From assembly GCF_000613185.1 (NCBI RefSeq), contig NZ_CCBB010000003.1, forward strand, positions 744,001 through 808,000: a stretch of 64,000 nucleotides of DNA, in the 5' to 3' direction. A program made the translations under genes and the position numbers. The notes beneath the pieces are model-generated. The model did not search any database and was not told the origin of the DNA. It saw nothing but the letters and a program-made list of their open reading frames with translations. Source of the stretch: Mycolicibacterium cosmeticum (GTDB lineage: Bacteria; Actinomycetota; Actinomycetes; Mycobacteriales; Mycobacteriaceae). Below, in pieces: positions 41,021-50,923 of the stretch (its first letter is position 1; every line of letters begins with the position of its first letter).

Positions 41021-42318
41021 CACGGCAGGCTCAGCCCGCGGACCACACCGAAGACGCCCGCGCACCACGCCGCCGTCGGGATCACCGCGGCCAGCAGCGC
41101 CACTTCGACGATGTCGACGATGCGAGAGATGGACGGGCTCACCGCCTCCCGCTGTGCATACAGCACCGCGATCACCGCCGCGGCGGCGGCGCTCACCCCG
41201 CCCGCGTACCCCGGTATCCAGCGCAGCAGCAACACCGAAGTGGCGGTCGCACTGGCCAATCCACCGATGAGCAGGGCCGCCCTGCACCCGCCGTCCGCAT
41301 ACAACCGGCAGCGCAGCAGCACCGCACCGGTGACCACCACGGCCAGCACGGGCTGGGCCGCCCGGTCGGAGAATGCCACCACCAGCCCGACGCAGCCCAC
41401 TGCCGCCGCGGCGGCAGCGCCGGCCACGATCCCGGTCAACACCCGCCGCGCCCGCCGGGCGCGCCGGTCGGTGACCCGGGTGTCGTTGCGGCCCGGCAAC
41501 GCCGGGTTCAGCCCGGTCAGGACGATCACCAACCGGGCCGCGATACCGAGGGCGCCGATGGCGGCGGCGCACAGGATTGCTGCGCTGACACCGAATCCGG
41601 TGGCCCACAGCGCCGCCGGGGCGACCGCCACCGCCAGCAGTGTCGCGCAGGTCCCGACCGCGGTCAGCAGTACCGGGCCGGCGGCCGTCAGCCGGGTGAG
41701 CAGGACGGCGGACGACGCGGCGGCGGCGACCGCCAGCAGCGCCCCCGGTATGGGCGCCGCCGTCCCGACGGTCAGGTATCCGCAGGCGCCGCTGAACACC
41801 ACCGCGACCACAGCGGCCGCGGTGGAGGTCGGTGCGGTGGGCGCCCGGCGCGTCACCACGGCGGCAGTCGCGGCGATGCCGGCGGCGGTCACCGACGCCA
41901 CCACCGGAAGTCCGGATACCAGTACCGAACCCAGGACGGTCGCGGCGACGACCGTGGCGCACCACGCCCACGCCGCGGCCGCCCACGCCGCGGCCGCCCA
42001 CGGCGCGGGTGGGGGTGCCTCGGCCGCGGCCACGGTGCCGAAATCACCGGCCGCGCGGGCGAACACCGGCACCGGTGCCGCGGTGATGGCCAGCACGTCA
42101 CCATCGCGAACACCGTTCTGCCGCAGGGTCATGTCCTCGTCCAGCCGATCGCCACACGGTCGGCTCAGGTGCCAGTTGTGCCCACACCGGGAGTCCGGGC
42201 CCATCACCACTTCGACGATGTCGGGCAGCGCCGCGCCCACGGCCACGTCCGCCGAGAACACCAGATCGGTCACCGTGCCCGCGTAGGCCACCGCGACCCG
42301 GCACCACGAATCCTGCAC
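41017..42318 (-). CDS. eccD4: ESX-4 membrane channel component EccD4
   Basis: A 433-residue integral membrane protein with a cytoplasmic ubiquitin-like N-terminal domain (about 1-110: CRVAVAYAGTVTDLVFSADVAVGAALPDIVEVVMG, in pieces) and about 11 hydrophobic helices rich in Ala/Val/Leu. EccD forms the central pore scaffold of type VII systems. GTG 42318 (VQDSWCRV) is chosen because it begins at the ubiquitin-like fold; the frame is open further upstream to where the eccC4 promoter must be. It is divergent from eccC4, 86 bp away. Confidence 0.9.
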   Translation of the reverse strand: MQDSWCRVAVAYAGTVTDLVFSADVAVGAALPDIVEVVMGPDSRCGHNWHLSRPCGDRLDEDMTLRQNGVRDGDVLAITAAPVPVFARAAGDFGTVAAAEAPPPAPWAAAAWAAAAWAWCATVVAATVLGSVLVSGLPVVASVTAAGIAATAAVVTRRAPTAPTSTAAAVVAVVFSGACGYLTVGTAAPIPGALLAVAAAASSAVLLTRLTAAGPVLLTAVGTCATLLAVAVAPAALWATGFGVSAAILCAAAIGALGIAARLVIVLTGLNPALPGRNDTRVTDRRARRARRVLTGIVAGAAAAAAVGCVGLVVAFSDRAAQPVLAVVVTGAVLLRCRLYADGGCRAALLIGGLASATATSVLLLRWIPGYAGGVSAAAAAVIAVLYAQREAVSPSISRIVDIVEVALLAAVIPTAAWCAGVFGVVRGLSLPW

Positions 42319-42404
42319 GTCTCCGACGGTAACCGGCGCGGGCCTGCGCCCGGTGCACCAATATTCGACGGAACCGCTTGGCGCACCGATGCGTCGGACA
42401 GGGT

Positions 42405-45400
42405 ATGGAACCTGTCGAGCCGGCCCAGCCGCCATCCGGTGTGGTGGAGTTGCGGCGGCCGCCCGACCTGCCGGCGGTCCAGCCGGTCAACCCGTTGACG
42501 CGGCTGCTGCCCGTGGTGATGCTGGTGGCGATCGGCGGGATGGCCGCCGTGTACCTGAACTCCGGCCAGGGCACCTCACGCAATCCGATGTTCCTGCTCT
42601 TTCCGGTGATGATGTTGGCCTCGGCGATGGGCACGCTGGCACACACCTTCCGCGGCCGCACCGCCGAGGTCAATGCCGCGCGGTGCGGATACCTGCGCTA
42701 CCTCGACGACGTCGTCGAAGAAGCCGCGAAGACCGCACGCCGACAACGTGATTGGCTGCACTGGCGGCACCCCGACCCGGCGGCGTTGTGGACCGTGGCC
42801 GGCGGGCCGCGCATGTGGGAGCGCCGTCCCGGCGACCCGGATTTCGGGGTGATCAGGTTCGGCCTCGGGCCCGCGCCACTGGCCACACCCTTGATCGCGC
42901 CCGAGCCCGGCCCGGCCGACGACATCGACCCGGTGACCGACGGCGCGCTGCGGGACGTGCTCGAACGCTGGGCGCTGCTCGACGACGTCCCGGTCACGCT
43001 CGCGGTGGGGGAGCGCGATCGGGTGCCGACCGACTCCGACCCCGTGGTGTCCCGGAACATGGTGCGCGCCATGGTGTGTCAGCTCGCCACCCTGCACAGA
43101 CCGACCGATGTCCGGATCGCTGCCGTGGTACCGCCCGGTGACACCCACTGGGACTGGCTGAAATGGCTACCGCACCATCGGGACCCGTTGGTGCTCGACG
43201 GCGCCGGGCCGCGGCGACTGACCTTCACCGACCTGGCCGCCGCGCAGGACGCCTGCGCGGCCCTGGATGCCGTGCGCGTGGTGATCGTGGTGGACGGTGT
43301 GGACGTCTCGGACACCGCGATCGCCGCCGGCGTGACGGTGTTCGACGTCGGCGCGGCGCCCGCCAGTGTCACCGCCGATTGCCGCCCGGACGAACTCGGC
43401 CCCGGGCCGGCATTGCGGTGTGCCCGGCGGATCGCCGGGCACGCACCCGACGGTGGGCCGGCCGCCCCGGCGGGCTGGCCCGAACTGATCGGCGTCGCAT
43501 CGGGAGACTTCGATCCGGCGCAGCGGTGGCGGCCCCGCGCGGACGAGCATCGACTGCGGGTACCGATCGGGTTCACGACGACACCTGGCGAGCGCGGTCA
43601 ACCCGTCACGCTGGACATCAAGGAGGCCGCGCACGGCGGCATGGGCCCGCACGGGCTGTGCATCGGTGCCACCGGATCGGGGAAATCGGAGTTCCTGCGC
43701 ACGCTGATCCTCGGACTGATCGCCACCCATCCACCCGACGAACTCAATCTGGCGTTGATCGACTACAAGGGTGGCGCCACCTTCCTCGGCCTGGACCGGG
43801 CCGCCCACGTGGCGGCGGTCATCACCAACCTGGCCGACGAGGCGCACCTGGTGGACCGCATGCGGGACGCGCTGACCGGTGAGATGAACCGGCGGCAGGA
43901 ACTGCTGCGGGCGGCAGGCAACCTGGCCGGCGTGCACGACTACCGCCGGGCGCGGGCCGCCGGCGCGGACCTGCCGGCACTGCCGGTGTTGTTCATCGTC
44001 GTCGACGAGTTCTCCGAACTCCTGAGCCAGCAACCAGATTTCGCCGACCTCTTCGTCGCCATCGGCCGGGTCGGCCGCTCGTTGGGCATGCACCTGCTGC
44101 TGGCCAGCCAGCGTTTCGACGAGGGCCGGATGCGCGGACTGGACACGCATCTGTCCTACCGGGTGTGCCTGCGGACGTTCTCGACCGGGGAATCCCGTGC
44201 CGTGCTCGGCATCCCGGACGCCTATCAGCTCCCGGCCGCGCCGGGGGCGGCGTACCTGCGCACGCCGACGGGTGAGACCGTCCGGTTCCACACCGCGTAC
44301 GTCTCGGGTCCCGTCGCCGCACCGGTGCGCACACCGGCCGCGGCCGTGCGTCCGTTCACCGCGGCGCCGGTGCCAGACCGGTCGGCGAGCACTCCGGGCC
44401 GGCGGTCCACCCTGCTCGACACCGTCCTGGACCGGATGGCCGGCCACGGCGCACCGGCACACCGGGTCTGGCTTCCCCCGCTGAAGGAGTCACCGTCGCT
44501 CGGCGACCTGCTCCGCGCACACGGCGCCGGCCCGCTGCGGGTCCCCGTAGGACTGGTGGACAACCCGTTCGCGCAACGGCACGACGCCCTGCTGATCGAC
44601 CTGACCGGCGCGACCGGCCACGCCGCGGTGGTCGGCGCCACCCGCTCCGGGAAGTCGACCGCGCTGTGCTCGATCGTGCTGGCACTGGCCGCCACCCACC
44701 ATCCCGGGGAGGTCCAGTGCTATCTGCTCGACTTCGGCGGCGGTGGCTTGGCGTCGCTGGAGGCGTTGCCGCACACCGGCGTCTACGCCGGCCGTGCCGA
44801 CACCGAACTGGCCCGGCGCGCCGTGCGGCACCTGCACGATCTGCTGCGGCGGCGAGAGGCGAATGGGCCCGACGATCAGGGCGAGGTGTTCCTGGTGGTC
44901 GACGGATGGGCGGCCATGCGCCAGGTGTGCGACGGTGGCGACGGTCTGGAGGACGCCATCACCGCCTTGGCCGCCCAGGGCCTGGCGCACGGCATCCACG
45001 TCGTCATCGCGGCGTCGCGATGGGCCGAACTGCGGCCGGCGCTCAAGGATCAGCTCGGTACCCGCATCGAACTACGGCTCGGCGAGCCCACCGAATCGGA
45101 GATGGATCGCAAACGCGCCCGGCTGCTCGCCGACCGCGGCCCCGGCGCGTGCCTCACCCGCGACGGCCTGTTCTCGTTGATCGCGCGACCCACCCTGTTC
45201 GGCCTGGACACCGGGGCGGCTGTCCAGGCGCTGCGCGTGCGGCACGGCGATGTGGCGGCGCCCCGCATCGAAGTGCTGCCTGCCAAGCTGACCTGGCCCG
45301 ACGGTGCACCGCCGCCCGCCACGGCCGGCGTCGTCCCCATCGGCATCGGGGAGAGTGCAATGCACACGGTGACAATCGATTTCGCGGAACACCAGCATCT

Positions 45401-46019
45401 GATCGTGCTCGGTGACATCGGGTGTGGGAAGACCGCCGCGCTGCGGACACTGTGCCTGGCCTTGACCAGCTCCGGCGGTCCCGACGACGTGCAACTGCTC
45501 ATCGTGGACTACCGGCGCGCCCTGCTCGGGGTGGTCCAATCCGCACATCTGGCCGGCTACGCGATCTCGGCCGACGCCGTGCAGTCGCGGCTGGAGCCGG
45601 TCCTGCAGCGGTTACGCGACCGCCGGCCCGGGATCGACGTGACACAACGACAGTTGCGGGACCGGTCCTGGTGGTCCGGCCCCGACATCTACGTCGTCGT
45701 CGACGATTACGACCTGGTTGCGGCCGCCTCAGGTAACCCGCTCGGGCCGCTGCTCGAATACCTCCCGCACGCCAGGGATCTGGGCCTGCACGTGATCGTG
45801 GCCCGCCGGTCCGGTGGGGCCGCGCGGGCACTGTTCGATCCACTGCTGGCCGCGGTGCGTGAACTCGGCGGCGCCGGCCTGATGATGAGCGCGGGACCGG
45901 AAGAGGGGGTGTTACTGGGCTCCACCCGGCCGGTTCGGCTGCCGCCCGGCCGGGCGACGCTGAGTGTCCGCGGGGCACCGGATGAACGGGTCCAGATCGC
46001 CTGGGCCGACCCACCATGA
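42405..46019 (+). CDS. eccC4: ESX-4 FtsK/SpoIIIE ATPase EccC4
   Basis: A 1204-residue ATPase that powers and selects substrates of ESX-4. Two N-terminal transmembrane helices lie at about 33-50 and 61-80. Three FtsK/SpoIIIE-type ATPase domains follow with P-loops GATGSGKS at 421-428, GATRSGKS at 744-751 and GDIGCGKT at 1003-1010; a Walker B-like LFIVVDEFSELL supports domain 1. The enzyme is a single chain (not split as EccCa/EccCb). ATG 42405 (MEPVEPAQ) has GGACAGGGT upstream. Its stop overlaps the next gene by 4 bp. Confidence 0.96.
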   Translation: MEPVEPAQPPSGVVELRRPPDLPAVQPVNPLTRLLPVVMLVAIGGMAAVYLNSGQGTSRNPMFLLFPVMMLASAMGTLAHTFRGRTAEVNAARCGYLRYLDDVVEEAAKTARRQRDWLHWRHPDPAALWTVAGGPRMWERRPGDPDFGVIRFGLGPAPLATPLIAPEPGPADDIDPVTDGALRDVLERWALLDDVPVTLAVGERDRVPTDSDPVVSRNMVRAMVCQLATLHRPTDVRIAAVVPPGDTHWDWLKWLPHHRDPLVLDGAGPRRLTFTDLAAAQDACAALDAVRVVIVVDGVDVSDTAIAAGVTVFDVGAAPASVTADCRPDELGPGPALRCARRIAGHAPDGGPAAPAGWPELIGVASGDFDPAQRWRPRADEHRLRVPIGFTTTPGERGQPVTLDIKEAAHGGMGPHGLCIGATGSGKSEFLRTLILGLIATHPPDELNLALIDYKGGATFLGLDRAAHVAAVITNLADEAHLVDRMRDALTGEMNRRQELLRAAGNLAGVHDYRRARAAGADLPALPVLFIVVDEFSELLSQQPDFADLFVAIGRVGRSLGMHLLLASQRFDEGRMRGLDTHLSYRVCLRTFSTGESRAVLGIPDAYQLPAAPGAAYLRTPTGETVRFHTAYVSGPVAAPVRTPAAAVRPFTAAPVPDRSASTPGRRSTLLDTVLDRMAGHGAPAHRVWLPPLKESPSLGDLLRAHGAGPLRVPVGLVDNPFAQRHDALLIDLTGATGHAAVVGATRSGKSTALCSIVLALAATHHPGEVQCYLLDFGGGGLASLEALPHTGVYAGRADTELARRAVRHLHDLLRRREANGPDDQGEVFLVVDGWAAMRQVCDGGDGLEDAITALAAQGLAHGIHVVIAASRWAELRPALKDQLGTRIELRLGEPTESEMDRKRARLLADRGPGACLTRDGLFSLIARPTLFGLDTGAAVQALRVRHGDVAAPRIEVLPAKLTWPDGAPPPATAGVVPIGIGESAMHTVTIDFAEHQHLIVLGDIGCGKTAALRTLCLALTSSGGPDDVQLLIVDYRRALLGVVQSAHLAGYAISADAVQSRLEPVLQRLRDRRPGIDVTQRQLRDRSWWSGPDIYVVVDDYDLVAAASGNPLGPLLEYLPHARDLGLHVIVARRSGGAARALFDPLLAAVRELGGAGLMMSAGPEEGVLLGSTRPVRLPPGRATLSVRGAPDERVQIAWADPP

Positions 46020-47161
46020 CCACCACCCCAGTCGTTTTCGGTCCGGCGACCGTGCGCGGCCCCTGCCCGGTGCCGGCCGAGCCGGTGCGGGCCGCGCTGG
46101 CCGCGCTGGACGACCGGCACACCGTCGTCGACGATCGTGCGGTCGAGGTGGACGCCGTGCTGGGTGAGATCCTCGGCACCACCCTGGGTGACACCCGCCA
46201 CGACATCGTTCTCATCTGCCCCGGCTGGTGGCCCGCCACCAGATTGGATCGGGTCCGCGCCGCGGCGGCCGGACTCAGCCCGGAAGTGCTTGTGCTGCAA
46301 CGGCCACAGGTGTACCGGCGGGCGCACCCCGATGTCGAGGTGCTCGTCGAGATCGCCGAGGAATTCGTCGTCGCGGGCCCCTTGACCGACGGACCCCACA
46401 CACCGGCGTTGGTGGTACCGCGGCAGGGCGATACGGCGGAGGCGGTGGTGTCGGGCCTCGGTGAACCGGCCTCGGTGCTCGTCGACGTGCCCACCGCGGT
46501 GACCGGTGGGCGCACCGTCGCAACCGATATCGCCGCCCGGCTGCGTCGCGGCGGCACCGACGCCACCATCACCGGCGACCACCAGCTGTCCCGGGCCGCC
46601 ACCGGGTGGGCCGATACCACGGCGGCGATCAAGGCGGTCGGCGACGCACGGCGGCGCAGGCTGCCCTGGATCGTGGCCGCCGGGCTGCTGGCGGTAGCGG
46701 CGACCACGCTGGCACTGCGTGACGAATCGGACGGTGGCGCAACGGTATCGGTGGTCGAAGGCCGGGTGGCGGCCAGGGTGCCGGCCGGCTGGACCGTCGA
46801 ACGGATCACCGCGGGAACGGGTTCGCGCCGGGTGCAAGCCGTCGAGCCGGGCGGCAACCGTGCCGTGCTCATCGTGCAGTCCCGGGCCGAAGCCGACCTG
46901 GCCGCGACGGCGGCGACGCTGGACACCGCGCTGCAACGGCAGGATCCCACCGTGTTCACCGCGCTGCGGACCACGGCCCAGCGTGGCGGCCGGACCGTCA
47001 TCGGTTACACCGAGACCAGAGCCGGACGGGAAATCGACTGGGCCGTCTTCCTCGACGGCGCCGTGCGGATTGCCGTGGGATGTCAGAGCCCGCCGGGTCA
47101 GACCGCGCAGATCAGGGCCGCCTGCGACGAGGTGATCCGGTCCGCGCACGCGATTTCGTGA
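46016..47161 (+). CDS. ESX-4 type VII secretion-associated membrane protein (Rv3446c-like)
   Basis: A 381-residue protein in the place of M. tuberculosis Rv3446c (TIGR03931-type type VII secretion-associated proteins). The N-terminal part (1-205) is soluble and probably cytoplasmic; one transmembrane helix lies at about 218-234 (LPWIVAAGLLAVAATTLAL) after an RRRR cluster; the C-terminal 145 residues should be outside the membrane. It overlaps eccC4 as ATGA, so the two are coupled, and esxU follows after 69 bp. Its role is unknown; position and conservation tie it to ESX-4. Confidence 0.82.
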   Translation: MTTTPVVFGPATVRGPCPVPAEPVRAALAALDDRHTVVDDRAVEVDAVLGEILGTTLGDTRHDIVLICPGWWPATRLDRVRAAAAGLSPEVLVLQRPQVYRRAHPDVEVLVEIAEEFVVAGPLTDGPHTPALVVPRQGDTAEAVVSGLGEPASVLVDVPTAVTGGRTVATDIAARLRRGGTDATITGDHQLSRAATGWADTTAAIKAVGDARRRRLPWIVAAGLLAVAATTLALRDESDGGATVSVVEGRVAARVPAGWTVERITAGTGSRRVQAVEPGGNRAVLIVQSRAEADLAATAATLDTALQRQDPTVFTALRTTAQRGGRTVIGYTETRAGREIDWAVFLDGAVRIAVGCQSPPGQTAQIRAACDEVIRSAHAIS

Positions 47162-47230
47162 CGTGGCGGGAACCGAACCGGCGTCGCCGGCGTCCAATCA
47201 CAGTAACGGCACCCAACGAGAGGACGGCAG

Positions 47231-47539
47231 ATGGCTTCGCTCAACACCGATTTCGATCTCATGCACGCGGTCGCGGGGCAGATCGACAACCGCAACGAGG
47301 ACATCCGGGCGATGCTCGCAGCGTTCATCGGCCGGATGGGTTCGGTCCCGCCGTCGGTGTGGGGTGGCGCCGCGGCGCTGCGTTTCCGCGAGGTCGTCGA
47401 CCGGTGGAACGCCGAAGCGCTGGCACTGCACACCGCCCTGGCCCGCATCGCCGACACCATCCGACTCAACGAACGCACCCTGCGCGAGGCCGGTGAGAGT
47501 CACTCGCAGCAGATCGGCGCCGTCATCAACCACCTGTGA
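47231..47539 (+). CDS. esxU: WXG100-family secreted protein EsxU
   Basis: A 102-residue ESAT-6-like protein, with [49 protein letters not shown], given here to the WGG turn at about 44-46 that is the WxG hairpin of the family. It is probably secreted by ESX-4 as a heterodimer with the following gene, which has the same helix-turn-helix length. The match to M. tuberculosis EsxU is strong across the whole chain ([19 protein letters not shown]). GAGAGGACGGCAG lies upstream of the ATG. Confidence 0.93.
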   Translation: MASLNTDFDLMHAVAGQIDNRNEDIRAMLAAFIGRMGSVPPSVWGGAAALRFREVVDRWNAEALALHTALARIADTIRLNERTLREAGESHSQQIGAVINHL

Positions 47540-47548
47540 GGAGCCATC

Positions 47549-47845
47549 ATGGACAGCACGCTTTCCTACAATTTCGACGAGATCGAGTATTCGGTGCGTC
47601 AGGACATCCACACCACCTCGGCCCGGCTGAGCGCGGCGCTGGAGGATCTGCGCGCTCAGATCGCCCCGCTGCAGCAGATCTGGACCCGCCAGGCAGCCGA
47701 GGCCTACCGGGACGAACAGCTGCGCTGGGATCAGTCGGCGTCGGCACTGCAAGACATCCTGTTCCGGCTGGGCAACGCCGTGCGCGCCGGTGCGGATGAG
47801 ATCGCCGCGACCGACCGGCAGGCCGCCAACGCGTGGGGGCGCTGA
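47549..47845 (+). CDS. esxT: WXG100-family secreted protein EsxT
   Basis: A 98-residue partner of EsxU, following after nine bases. Its blocks LSYNFDEIEYSVRQ, HTTSARLSAALEDLR and QIAPLQQIWTRQAAEAYRDEQLRWDQSA match M. tuberculosis EsxT. The central turn is WTR rather than WxG, as in the EsxT group. The C-terminal tail AATDRQAANAWGR contains the usual tryptophan near the end. It is the last gene of the ESX-4 unit; in M. tuberculosis rplM-rpsI would follow, but here a metabolic island begins. Confidence 0.93.
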   Translation: MDSTLSYNFDEIEYSVRQDIHTTSARLSAALEDLRAQIAPLQQIWTRQAAEAYRDEQLRWDQSASALQDILFRLGNAVRAGADEIAATDRQAANAWGR

Positions 47846-48020
47846 GGTGCAGGGCGGCGACATGACAAACGCATTCAAATGTCCTGTCCGCCATGCCACT
47901 CCCGGTGGCCGGATTCCGCGATCCTCTCGGGTTCGTGCCGGTCGGCGCGGATTGGCGCTATGGTGTGGGGTGCGGCCGAGGCAGTGAGGCGACCGGTCGT
48001 GATCGGGAGCGTGATCATTT

Positions 48021-49304
48021 GTGAGGACGACCAAGGGTCCGAGTGCTCGGGAGCTGCGTGCTGTGCACGAACTCTTCCTGGCCGGAGAGGTCGATGTCAC
48101 TGAGCTGGAACCCACGACGGTGCGGCCCGTCGTTGCCAAGAGCTGGCAGCGCAGCCTCGCCAAGGGGGTTGACCCGGATTTCGACCGGGCCCGGCCCGCG
48201 GCGGTGGCGTCCGGCATCGCGAAGTTGCGTGATTCGCATCCGCTGGCGCCCGCGCTCCCCGTCATCCGCCGGCTCCTCGTCGACGACGCGGTGGATGCGG
48301 GTGTCGTCGTCGCGGTGACCTCGGCCGACGGCACCCTGCTGTGGGTGGAAGGCGACCCGAAAGCCCGCCGCAAAGCCGAACAGATGAACTTCGTGCCGGG
48401 TGCGGACTGGAGCGAGCGCAGTGCGGGGACCAACGCACCGGGCACGGCGCTGGCCCTGGACCGGGAACTGCAGATCCGCGGATCGGAGCATTTCTCCCGC
48501 GTCGTGCAGCCGTGGAGTTGCACCGCGACGCCGCTGCACGACCCCGACACCGGTGCGCTGCTCGGCGCCATCGACCTGACCGGCGGTCCCCAGGCGGCGT
48601 CGTCGCAGACCTTGGCGCTGGTCAGGGCGACCGCGCTGGCGGTCGAGAGCCACCTCGCGCTGCTGCGGTTGACGGGATGCGCGCCGGAACCGGCCACCCG
48701 CAAGCCGCACCTGGTGGTGCTGGGTTCCGACCGGCCGCGCTGGGTGACCACCGATGTGTACGGCCACCTGCGGGCCACCATGCTCACCGGCCGGCACGCC
48801 GACATCCTGGTACTGCTCAGCCGGCACCCCGAAGGCCTGTCCGCCGACCACCTGGCCGTCCTGCTCGACGACAAGGACCTGGACGTCGTGACGGTCCGGG
48901 CCGAGATGTCCCGGTTGCGCAAGGTCATCGGTGCCGAGTACCTGGCGTCCCGGCCGTACCGGCTGCTGGTGCCCATCACCACCGATATCGGCGAGGTGTT
49001 CGACGCGCTCGATCTCGGCGACGTCGAGGCCGCGCTGAACGCCTATCACGGCCCGTTGCTACCGCAGTCGGTGTCGCCGTCGATCGCCCGGCTACGCATG
49101 CAGGTGTCCGCGAGCATGCGGGGTGCGGTGCTGGCCGAGTGTTCGCGGGGCGACATGGCACCCCTGCGGCGTTGGCTGGAGATGCCGGAAGGGCGCGATG
49201 ACCGGGAAGGCTGGGAGGCGCTGCGCAACAGCGCGTCGATCGACCCGGTCGGCCGCGCCCAGGCCGGCGGTCACCTGGCCGGACTCGATTTCGAACTGGG
49301 CTGA
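48021..49304 (+). CDS. GAF-domain transcriptional activator (AcoR/MimR-like, no sigma-54 AAA domain)
   Basis: A 427-residue regulator. After the N-terminal region with SWQRSLAKGVDPDFDRARPA, typical of AcoR-like sensors of acetoin and diols, comes a GAF-type domain (about 85-215) with RSAGTNAPGTALAL and EHFSRVVQPWSCTATPLHDPDTGALLG (in pieces). The C-terminal half has ATMLTGRHADILVLLSRHPEGLSADHLAVLLDDKDLDVVTVRAEMSRLRKVIG, a winged-helix-like block. No AAA+ domain is present. Start GTG 48021. Upstream of an aldehyde dehydrogenase gene with a direct-repeat operator just after its stop; likely activator of the propanediol/glycerol island. Confidence 0.82.
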   Translation: MRTTKGPSARELRAVHELFLAGEVDVTELEPTTVRPVVAKSWQRSLAKGVDPDFDRARPAAVASGIAKLRDSHPLAPALPVIRRLLVDDAVDAGVVVAVTSADGTLLWVEGDPKARRKAEQMNFVPGADWSERSAGTNAPGTALALDRELQIRGSEHFSRVVQPWSCTATPLHDPDTGALLGAIDLTGGPQAASSQTLALVRATALAVESHLALLRLTGCAPEPATRKPHLVVLGSDRPRWVTTDVYGHLRATMLTGRHADILVLLSRHPEGLSADHLAVLLDDKDLDVVTVRAEMSRLRKVIGAEYLASRPYRLLVPITTDIGEVFDALDLGDVEAALNAYHGPLLPQSVSPSIARLRMQVSASMRGAVLAECSRGDMAPLRRWLEMPEGRDDREGWEALRNSASIDPVGRAQAGGHLAGLDFELG

Positions 49305-49314
49305 CCGCGCCGGT

Positions 49315-49331
49315 TGCAACGGTGCTGCAAC
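49315..49331. promoter_or_regulatory. TGCAAC-N5-TGCAAC direct-repeat site upstream of the aldehyde dehydrogenase
   Basis: Plus strand TGCAAC at 49315-49320, GGTGC, TGCAAC at 49326-49331. It also forms an inverted GGTTGCA-N7-TGCAACC (49312-49332). It lies 66 bp before the aldehyde dehydrogenase start and just after the GAF regulator's stop. Identical architecture recurs at 56260 and 57168. Confidence 0.6.
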
Positions 49332-49396
49332 CCTGCTCTTCGTACATTGAGTGACGACCGACACATTTTCGTCGTCCTGATGCAGGAGAGATACCC

Positions 49397-50920
49397 ATGA
49401 CGGTGTATGCACGCCCGGGCGCTGAGGGCGCTTTGATGTCTTTCAAGTCTCGTTATGAGAATTTCATCGGGGGGCAGTGGGTGGCGCCTGTTGGGGGCCG
49501 GTATTTCGAGAATCGGACGCCGGTGACGGGGCAGGTGTTTTGTGAGATTCCGCGTTCGGATGAGGCCGATGTGGAGGCGGCGTTGGATGCTGCGCATGCG
49601 GCGGCGCCGGGGTGGGGTAAGTCCAGCCCGGCGCAGCGGGCGGTGTTGTTGAACAAGATCGCTGATCGGATCGAGGAGAATCTGGAGTCGATCGCGTTGG
49701 CGGAGTCCTGGGATAACGGGAAGCCGATCCGGGAGACGCTGAATGCCGATATTCCGTTGGCGATCGATCATTTCCGGTATTTCGCGGGGGCGATCCGCGC
49801 GCAGGAGGGCACGCTCTCGGAGATCGATGAGGACACGGTGGCGTATCACTTCCATGAGCCGTTGGGGGTGGTAGGGCAGATCATTCCGTGGAATTTCCCG
49901 ATTTTGATGGCGGTGTGGAAGTTGGCGCCGGCGTTGGCGGCCGGGAATGCGGTGGTGCTCAAGCCGGCCGAGCAGACCCCGGCTTCGATTCTGTTCTTGT
50001 TCGAGTTGATCGGGGATTTGTTGCCGGCGGGGGTGGTCAACATTGTGAACGGGTTCGGGGTGGAGGCCGGTAAGCCGTTGGCGTCCTCGAACCGGATCGC
50101 CAAGATCGCGTTCACCGGGGAGACGACCACGGGCCGGTTGATCATGCAGTACGCCAGCCAGAACCTGATCCCGGTCACGTTGGAGTTGGGGGGTAAGTCG
50201 CCGAATATTTTCTTCAACGATGTGTTGGCCGAGAATGATGCGTATCAGGACAAGGCGTTGGAGGGGTTCACGATGTTCGCCCTGAATCAGGGTGAGGTGT
50301 GCACGTGCCCGTCGCGCAGTCTGATTCAGGCCGACATCTACGACGAATTCCTCGCACTCGCCGCGGTCCGGACGAAGGCGGTGCGGCAGGGGGATCCGTT
50401 GGATACCGAGACGATGATCGGGGCGCAGGCCTCCAATGATCAGTTGGAGAAGATTCTGTCCTATATCGAGATCGGTAAGAGTGAGGGTGCGCAGGTGGTG
50501 ACCGGGGGTGAGCGCGCGCAGCTCGGGGGTGATCTCAATGGTGGTTATTATGTGGCGCCCACGATTTTCACCGGGAACAACAAGATGCGGATTTTCCAGG
50601 AGGAGATTTTCGGGCCGGTGGTGGCGGTGACGTCGTTCACTGATTATGAGGATGCGATCTCGTTGGCCAATGACACCCTGTACGGGTTGGGGGCCGGGGT
50701 GTGGAGCCGCAACGGTAACACCGCGTATCGGGCCGGGCGTGATATCAAGGCCGGTCGGGTGTGGACGAACTGCTATCACCAGTACCCCGCCCATGCCGCA
50801 TTCGGTGGGTACAAGCAGTCCGGTATTGGTCGGGAAAACCACCATATGATGCTCGATCACTACCAGCAGACCAAGAACCTGCTGGTCAGCTACAGCGAAA
50901 CCGCCGCCGGCTTCTTCTGA
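49397..50920 (+). CDS. Aldehyde dehydrogenase (propionaldehyde/acetaldehyde type)
   Basis: A 507-residue NAD(P)-dependent aldehyde dehydrogenase with the general base E264 in VTLELGGKS and nucleophile C302 in [10 protein letters not shown]. Bacterial proteins of this form (ExaC/AldA-like) oxidise acetaldehyde, propionaldehyde and similar. The next gene is DUF779, the usual companion. Codon use is unusual: G- or T-ending codons (TTG, GAT, ATT, GGG) dominate most of the first 300 codons and the GC is lower than in neighbours, with returns to normal near 50330-50400. Start ATG 49397 follows AGGAGAG. It should oxidise the diol dehydratase product, inferred from context. Confidence 0.92.
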   Translation: MTVYARPGAEGALMSFKSRYENFIGGQWVAPVGGRYFENRTPVTGQVFCEIPRSDEADVEAALDAAHAAAPGWGKSSPAQRAVLLNKIADRIEENLESIALAESWDNGKPIRETLNADIPLAIDHFRYFAGAIRAQEGTLSEIDEDTVAYHFHEPLGVVGQIIPWNFPILMAVWKLAPALAAGNAVVLKPAEQTPASILFLFELIGDLLPAGVVNIVNGFGVEAGKPLASSNRIAKIAFTGETTTGRLIMQYASQNLIPVTLELGGKSPNIFFNDVLAENDAYQDKALEGFTMFALNQGEVCTCPSRSLIQADIYDEFLALAAVRTKAVRQGDPLDTETMIGAQASNDQLEKILSYIEIGKSEGAQVVTGGERAQLGGDLNGGYYVAPTIFTGNNKMRIFQEEIFGPVVAVTSFTDYEDAISLANDTLYGLGAGVWSRNGNTAYRAGRDIKAGRVWTNCYHQYPAHAAFGGYKQSGIGRENHHMMLDHYQQTKNLLVSYSETAAGFF

Positions 50921-50923
50921 TCC

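Noticed and set aside
41021..42001. Apparent 327-residue N-terminal extension of mycP4
   Set aside because: It is the eccD4 gene read in another frame; the signal peptide begins at 41020.
47846..48020. Short open frame beginning ATGACAAACGC after esxT
   Set aside because: Very short, no family resemblance and no ribosome site; treated as non-coding spacer.
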